A DNA stretch of 36,734 bases from Marinilabiliales bacterium (GTDB lineage Bacteria > Bacteroidota > Bacteroidia > Bacteroidales > BM520), in assembly GCA_002869405.1 (NCBI GenBank), contig PKSY01000241.1:1-36734 (forward strand). The letters are read 5' to 3'. The translations under genes were made by a program, and so were the position numbers. Below the pieces are notes generated by a model, which saw only the letters and a program-made list of their open reading frames with translations, did no database searches and was not told the DNA's origin. Of this stretch, positions 32,180 to 36,734 are shown in pieces; position 1 is the stretch's first letter, and every line of letters starts with the position of its first letter.

Positions 32180-34942
32180 TTAACCGCATTTACTGTATCC
32201 GCAGTCGGTGCACAGCAGGCAACCTTCTTTGAATATCAGCGTGCCTTTGTGGCCACAACTGGGACATTCTTCCTCTTCGGATGCTTTGGTGCCGTCTTTA
32301 ATATATTTTTTCAGTGCCCTGACAACACCATTTTTCCATGTGTTGATGGAGTCGTCGTCGAGGGTAAGGTTCTGTATCAGATCTACTGCAAAATGGATTG
32401 GCATACCATGACGGAGGATTCCGGAAATCAGTCGGGCATAGTTCCAGTACTCTTTATTAAAGGAGCGTGAAAGGCCCTGAAGGATCACATTATAACCCTG
32501 TTTATCCTTGTATACAAAGTCATATCTGGCTTTTTTGGATCCATCTTCGCGTTCTTTAACGATTAATCCTTTTTCTACCCATGGGGGCATAAAGAAATCG
32601 TCTGCCAGACCGGTAAAGATCTCGTAAGGTTTACCATCGAGAAGTCCGATTACAGCAATCCACTTCTCATAATCGTTCTGGAAACGCACAATTTCTGCTT
32701 CCAGTGTTCTTGGACGTGGCGGAGCTTTGGTTTCATGGAATTCGGAGTCGTCTTCCTTGTTCTCTTTGGATTTATCCACCAGAACACCTGAGCGGCTTCC
32801 GTCGCGATATATTGTCATCCCCTTACATCCTGACTCCCATGCGGTCTGATAAATATCACTTACCAGGCTTTCAGGAGTTTTTTCAGGGATATTCACTGTT
32901 ACGGAGATACTGTGATCTACCCATTTCTGGATTGCGCCCTGCATTTTTACTTTTGAGACCCAATCGATATCATTGGCTGTGGACTTATGATAGGGAGACT
33001 TAGCTACAATTTCGCTGAGTTTCTCGTCATTCATAGCCTTCACTTCATCAATATCATAACCATTAACTTCCAGCCAGGTCATAAATTTATGATGGAAGAC
33101 ACGATACTCTTCCCATGTATCCCCTACCTCATCGGTAAAGGAAACATTGACATTCTTATCGTTGGGGTTTACTTTTCTTCTGCGGGTATATGTAACAAGG
33201 AATGCAGGCTCGATGCCTGATGTTGTTTGAGTACAAATACTTACAGAACCTGTAGGAGCAATGGTCAGCATAGCGATATTACGCCGGCCATTACGTTTCA
33301 TGGTTTCAATTATGGCAGGATCATTTTCCCCGATACGGTTAATCATTGGGTTATCCTTTTCTTTTTCATAATTGAAGATGGGGAAAGCACCTCTTTCACC
33401 GGCGAGGTTCACTGACGAGCGGTAAGCTTCTGTAGCAAGGAGTTTATGTACATCAGCAGAGAACTCTATCCCCAGGTCGGAGCCATATTGTAATCCAAGA
33501 GCGGCGAGCATATCACCTTCTGCGGTTATACCAATACCTGTTCTTCGGCCCTGAAGGCTCTTTTCACGAATATTCTCCCAAAGTTTTCTTTCGATACGTT
33601 TTGTCTCTGCATCCTCAGGGTCATCATTAATTTTTTTGAGAATAGCGTCCACCTTTTCAATTTCAAGGTCCACGATATCATCCATAATGCGCTGCGTATA
33701 ATGCACATGCTGAATAAACTTTTCGGTATTGAATATCGCCTTATTAGTGAAGGGGTTATCTACGTATGAATAGAGGTTAAGTGCAATGAGACGGCAGCTG
33801 TCGTAAGGGCACAGGGGGATTTCGCCACAGGGGTTTGTTGAAACAGTGGTGAAGCCGTAATCAGCGTAACAATCCGGTACAGACTCATTAATTACTGTAT
33901 CCCAGAAGAGCACACCCGGTTCTGCTGAGGCCCATGCATTGTGGATAATCTTATCCCACAATCTTCTGGCATCAATCTCTTTGGTAAATTTTGGGTTATC
34001 GGAATCTATGGGGAATTGCTGCACAAAGGGTTTATTTTCCTTCACGGCAGTCATAAACTCATCGGTAAGTTTAACGGAGATATTGGCACCTGTAACTTTT
34101 CCCTGTTCGAGTTTAGCGTTAATAAAGTTCTCGGCATCGGGATGTTTGATGTTAATGGATAGCATAAGAGCTCCTCTTCTTCCATCCTGAGCCACTTCTC
34201 TGGTAGAGTTTGAATATCTTTCCATGAATGGAACCACACCGGTAGAGGTGAGTGCAGTATTTTTCACCGGGCTGCCGGTAGGTCTGATATGACTCAGGTC
34301 GTGACCTACCCCACCTCTTCTTTTCATCAGCTGTACCTGTTCCTGATCAACCTTCATAATTCCTCCATAGGAATCAGAAGCTCCGGAGTTACCAATGACA
34401 AAGCAATTGGATAGGGAAGAAGTCTGGAACGGGTTTCCGATACCGGCCATAGGGCTACCGGCAGGGATAACATATTTGAAGTTTTTTAATAATTCGAATA
34501 TCACCTCTTCGCCGAGAGGATTCGGATATTTTTTTTCTATACGTGCGATTTCCGATGCGATGCGACGGTGCATATCTTCGGGTGTTTTTTCGTATAGGTT
34601 GCCTTCACTATCTTTGAGTGCATATTTATTTGCCCAGACATTTGCTGCAAGGTCATCGCCTTTAAAATACCGGGTTGCTTCCCGGATAACCTCTTCATAA
34701 GAATACTTTTGAAGAGGCGATTGCTGTGTTTCTTCCTGTACCATGTATTGTGGATCCTTCAACTGTGTATTTTCCTTATCCTCCTTCTTCATTCCATCAT
34801 TATGGATATCATCCTGCTGACGCGCTTTTAGCACTTCATTATAAAGACCTATTCCGGTATTGTCCTTTTTATCGGCTTTGGGAGTATCCTCCGCAACCTG
34901 AGAGAACAGGTCAGTAGTGTAGGCTATATTCTCATCACTCAT
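32180..34942 (-). CDS. nrdJ: Adenosylcobalamin-dependent (class II) ribonucleotide reductase
   Basis: Reduces ribonucleotides to deoxyribonucleotides using AdoCbl to generate a thiyl radical, without need for oxygen; 920 aa. The predicted redox pair is C180 (SSLSNCFVIG) and C383. The radical cysteine is C372 in STNPCGEIPLCPYDSC; the 11-residue gap to C383 matches Thermotoga-type NrdJ. A late motif is IAPTGSVSICTQTTSGIEPA. The C-terminal tail has CPSCGHKG..CLLCTDCGYSKCG, which should bind zinc and carry the reducing thiols. The first ~78 residues are a hydrophilic, low-complexity extension before the usual start YSYEEVIREATRYF. No ATP-cone is seen. Confidence 0.96.
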   Translation of the reverse strand: MSDENIAYTTDLFSQVAEDTPKADKKDNTGIGLYNEVLKARQQDDIHNDGMKKEDKENTQLKDPQYMVQEETQQSPLQKYSYEEVIREATRYFKGDDLAANVWANKYALKDSEGNLYEKTPEDMHRRIASEIARIEKKYPNPLGEEVIFELLKNFKYVIPAGSPMAGIGNPFQTSSLSNCFVIGNSGASDSYGGIMKVDQEQVQLMKRRGGVGHDLSHIRPTGSPVKNTALTSTGVVPFMERYSNSTREVAQDGRRGALMLSINIKHPDAENFINAKLEQGKVTGANISVKLTDEFMTAVKENKPFVQQFPIDSDNPKFTKEIDARRLWDKIIHNAWASAEPGVLFWDTVINESVPDCYADYGFTTVSTNPCGEIPLCPYDSCRLIALNLYSYVDNPFTNKAIFNTEKFIQHVHYTQRIMDDIVDLEIEKVDAILKKINDDPEDAETKRIERKLWENIREKSLQGRRTGIGITAEGDMLAALGLQYGSDLGIEFSADVHKLLATEAYRSSVNLAGERGAFPIFNYEKEKDNPMINRIGENDPAIIETMKRNGRRNIAMLTIAPTGSVSICTQTTSGIEPAFLVTYTRRRKVNPNDKNVNVSFTDEVGDTWEEYRVFHHKFMTWLEVNGYDIDEVKAMNDEKLSEIVAKSPYHKSTANDIDWVSKVKMQGAIQKWVDHSISVTVNIPEKTPESLVSDIYQTAWESGCKGMTIYRDGSRSGVLVDKSKENKEDDSEFHETKAPPRPRTLEAEIVRFQNDYEKWIAVIGLLDGKPYEIFTGLADDFFMPPWVEKGLIVKEREDGSKKARYDFVYKDKQGYNVILQGLSRSFNKEYWNYARLISGILRHGMPIHFAVDLIQNLTLDDDSINTWKNGVVRALKKYIKDGTKASEEEECPSCGHKGTLIFKEGCLLCTDCGYSKCG

Positions 34943-35273
34943 AAATCCGGTGTATTAGGGGTTTTCGTAAAAAAACAAATTTTGATTAACTGACGTACTA
35001 CGTGTGAAACCATTCTCAAAAATTGGCCTGAGGGCATTTTTCTGAAGTTTCGGAATACGAAGATACATAGAAACCATGTTATCAAATTACTCCATTTATT
35101 AACAAAATTTTTGGCACGGCACGTAACTCTTTGATGTGAAAAACAATACCTGTTGATAAAGTATTTCACATTAAAAAATCAAGACTAAAGTTCTATAAAA
35201 TGAAGTAGCAGATAAATGGCGGGTGTGAAAAGTTATTAACGCTTAAATGTTAATTATCAAATATTTAAATATA
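34943..35273. other. Gene-free spacer upstream of nrdJ with repeated TGTGAAA motifs
   Basis: 331 bp without a convincing gene. TGTGAAA occurs at 35003-35009, 35135-35141 and 35224-35230, and inverted (TTTCACA) at 35164-35170. The middle pair forms an 11-bp dyad with one mismatch (35134-35144 / 35161-35171). An 11-bp palindrome ACGTACTACGT lies at 34993-35003, and ATATTTAAATAT at 35261-35272. I find no B12-box (GCCACTG) that would indicate a cobalamin riboswitch. Confidence 0.5.
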
Positions 35274-36734
35274 TCAGAAGTCTAAACCAAGGCCAAAGTA
35301 CCATTTGGCGGGCTGTACCTCCCAGTCGTGCACGCCCCAGCTCAGGTCGAGGCGCATAAAATATCCGAGAAGCCGTGAGCGAATGCCGATGCCGTATCCT
35401 GCCACGACAGGTTCTTTTTGCACATCAACCACAACCCTGATCGTACCATTTTCGTGAATCTCACGATAAAGTGCATTTTCATCAGAGTAGGGTCCGGGAC
35501 CGGTCCAGGCAGTACCCACATCACCAAACCCCACCAGCTGGAAATTATTTAAAAACTCGGCATTCAACGGACGGTTAAAGAGGTATTGGAACACCGGCCA
35601 CCGGATTTCCGAGTTAAAAAGCATAAAGGAGTTTCCATTACGGATATTCTGATCAAAGCCGTGCATATTTGTCGCCAAAGTCTGGTAGGCATAGTTCATG
35701 TCATAGTCAATAGGTGTATTACTGTCGAAACGTGCTCCAATCCAATTGTCAACACCTCCCATGTAATAAATCAGCCTGTCGGTACCGAGTGAAGAGGATG
35801 CAGAAAATCTGTTTGCCCAGATCAGAGTACGGTGAATACGGTCGTATCTGCGGTAATCCATCCCCACCACATAGAGGTTATGAAAATCTTTATCCACAAG
35901 CTGGAAATATTCGCCAAAAACTTTAAAACGCGTTCCAACAGGGATGTTATCACTAAGGTTATAACTGTTATCAAACACCAGCTCAGTTTTTAATCCGGCC
36001 CAGTTACGGTTTAAATCCTGCTGAGAGAGGTTAAAAGGATCTGTTGCCAGATATACGGTCTTGTCATTTCTCAGTATTCCGGTAGCTGCCACATAGAGAA
36101 CCCGGTTAAGCGGATACGACAGCTTATAAAGCAGCTCATTATTCCTGATGGTTGCGTAATAGGTAGACTGGTAAATATCGTCAGCCTTACGGTGAAGAAT
36201 CAATTCCTTGTCAACACGTCCCGAGAGGTCGGAATAGTTGATAATATACTCGTTATTGGTAAGATCTGAGCCCAGTTTTACACCACCGATTATTCGATAA
36301 TCTTCCAGGAGATCAGTAACGCCGACCTGAGTAAAAACATTAAACCCTGCATTGAGGTAAATGGGAGCCCCGCCACCTGTAAACTGCTGATATGAGTAGT
36401 TCAGCGAATTGAAGTCTATCTGAGTTACCAGCTCATTGATGGAAAACTCCACATAATAATTACGTTTCTTACCGGGGTTAAAGTAATCAACCGGCTCGTC
36501 AATATACGGAGTTAAAGTATCATTTCCCGAGCGGAATGCACTAAGATCCTGCAGTGAATCTCCGGCAGGAATATCTTCCCTGCGGTCGTATAATGGTAAT
36601 CCCGGAGAGAGGTCGGGTTCATACACAGAGACAAAACGCTTTCTGCTGCGCGAAGTGGGTTTCTGCTCATCACTAATTGAAATATCAGTACGCATCAGCT
36701 CATCCATATACCCTGTTCTGGTGATATCATCCTG
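35274..36734 (-). CDS. Omp85-type barrel domain of a large outer-membrane protein, 5' part beyond window
   Basis: The frame stays open to the last base, so the start is outside; 486 codons are visible. Residues up to ~130 are a hydrophilic linker (RKRFVSVYEPDLSPGLPLYD, DEPVDYFNPGKKRNYYVEFS). Then a long barrel begins (FNSLNYSYQQFTGGGAPIYL). Strands and turns such as YMGGVDNWIGARF, FMLFNSEIRWPVFQYLFNRP, LVGFGDVGTAWTG and GYGIGIRSRLLGYFMRLDLS match the surface-antigen/BamA-like C terminus, and the protein ends YFGLGLDF with a terminal Phe. Similar Bacteroidota proteins carry an N-terminal TolB/PD40 propeller; that part is not visible here. Confidence 0.85.
   Translation of the reverse strand, partial: QDDITRTGYMDELMRTDISISDEQKPTSRSRKRFVSVYEPDLSPGLPLYDRREDIPAGDSLQDLSAFRSGNDTLTPYIDEPVDYFNPGKKRNYYVEFSINELVTQIDFNSLNYSYQQFTGGGAPIYLNAGFNVFTQVGVTDLLEDYRIIGGVKLGSDLTNNEYIINYSDLSGRVDKELILHRKADDIYQSTYYATIRNNELLYKLSYPLNRVLYVAATGILRNDKTVYLATDPFNLSQQDLNRNWAGLKTELVFDNSYNLSDNIPVGTRFKVFGEYFQLVDKDFHNLYVVGMDYRRYDRIHRTLIWANRFSASSSLGTDRLIYYMGGVDNWIGARFDSNTPIDYDMNYAYQTLATNMHGFDQNIRNGNSFMLFNSEIRWPVFQYLFNRPLNAEFLNNFQLVGFGDVGTAWTGPGPYSDENALYREIHENGTIRVVVDVQKEPVVAGYGIGIRSRLLGYFMRLDLSWGVHDWEVQPAKWYFGLGLDF

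Noticed and set aside
34943-35273. A possible cobalamin riboswitch before the AdoCbl-dependent reductase.
   Set aside because: I looked for the B12 box GCCACTG on the relevant strand and for the multi-stem layout and found neither.

Overview
The window comes from a member of the Bacteroidota, most likely a Bacteroidales- or Marinilabiliales-like lineage. The evidence is the gene set and gene order: DUF4271-hemD-rnpA-yidD-S41 peptidase, nadK-DUF6089-uppS-bamA-ompH-ompH, PorT-like barrels, a short pta followed by ackA, and an AdoCbl-dependent NrdJ. Shine-Dalgarno sequences are weak or absent before most starts, and TAnnTTTG -7 boxes are visible, once with a TTTG box 19 bp upstream. Base composition looks moderately AT-rich by eye; I did not compute it.

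Layout. 1-2767: the end of an outer-membrane barrel gene, an orphan LytTR response regulator and yebC. 2768-5116: an accessory pocket holding a hipB-hipA toxin-antitoxin pair bracketed by two near-identical 157-bp structured repeats. 5117-7362: ackA and pta, both on the minus strand, with a repeat-rich promoter region. 7566-13575: a plus-strand run of DUF4271, hemD, rnpA, yidD, an S41 protease, an O-antigen-ligase-like membrane protein and cytidine deaminase. 13628-20541: a minus-strand envelope-biogenesis run read as CBS protein, nadK, DUF6089 barrel, uppS, bamA and two ompH/skp genes. 20661-27290: alpha/beta hydrolase, M20 dipeptidase, UspA, SPOR protein, ruvB, queG and an unrecognised Bacteroidota protein. 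27553-31948: a PorT-like barrel, a PhoB/PhoR-type two-component pair, a secreted YwqK-type repeat protein and a small protein built of exact 25-residue repeats. 32180-36734: class II ribonucleotide reductase and the C-terminal half of a large Omp85-type barrel protein that runs off the right edge.

How the genes work together. Much of the window serves envelope construction: UppS makes the lipid carrier, BamA inserts barrels, OmpH/Skp chaperones feed BamA, and a ligase-like protein handles polysaccharide. YidD (beside RnpA) helps membrane insertion. Pta-AckA converts acetyl-CoA to acetate plus ATP.

Most notable observations. (1) uppS, normally essential, is cut by a single in-frame TAA while everything after the stop is still perfectly family-like. 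(2) hipBA lies between direct repeats made of nested hairpins, with a third partial copy 27 kb away, so the module looks excisable. (3) A 132-aa protein has tryptophans at exactly residues 25, 50, 75 and 100. (4) The pta/DUF4271 intergenic region holds two different exact 12-bp direct repeats. I see no clearly new multi-gene defence or biosynthetic system, no CRISPR array, and no tRNA or rRNA.
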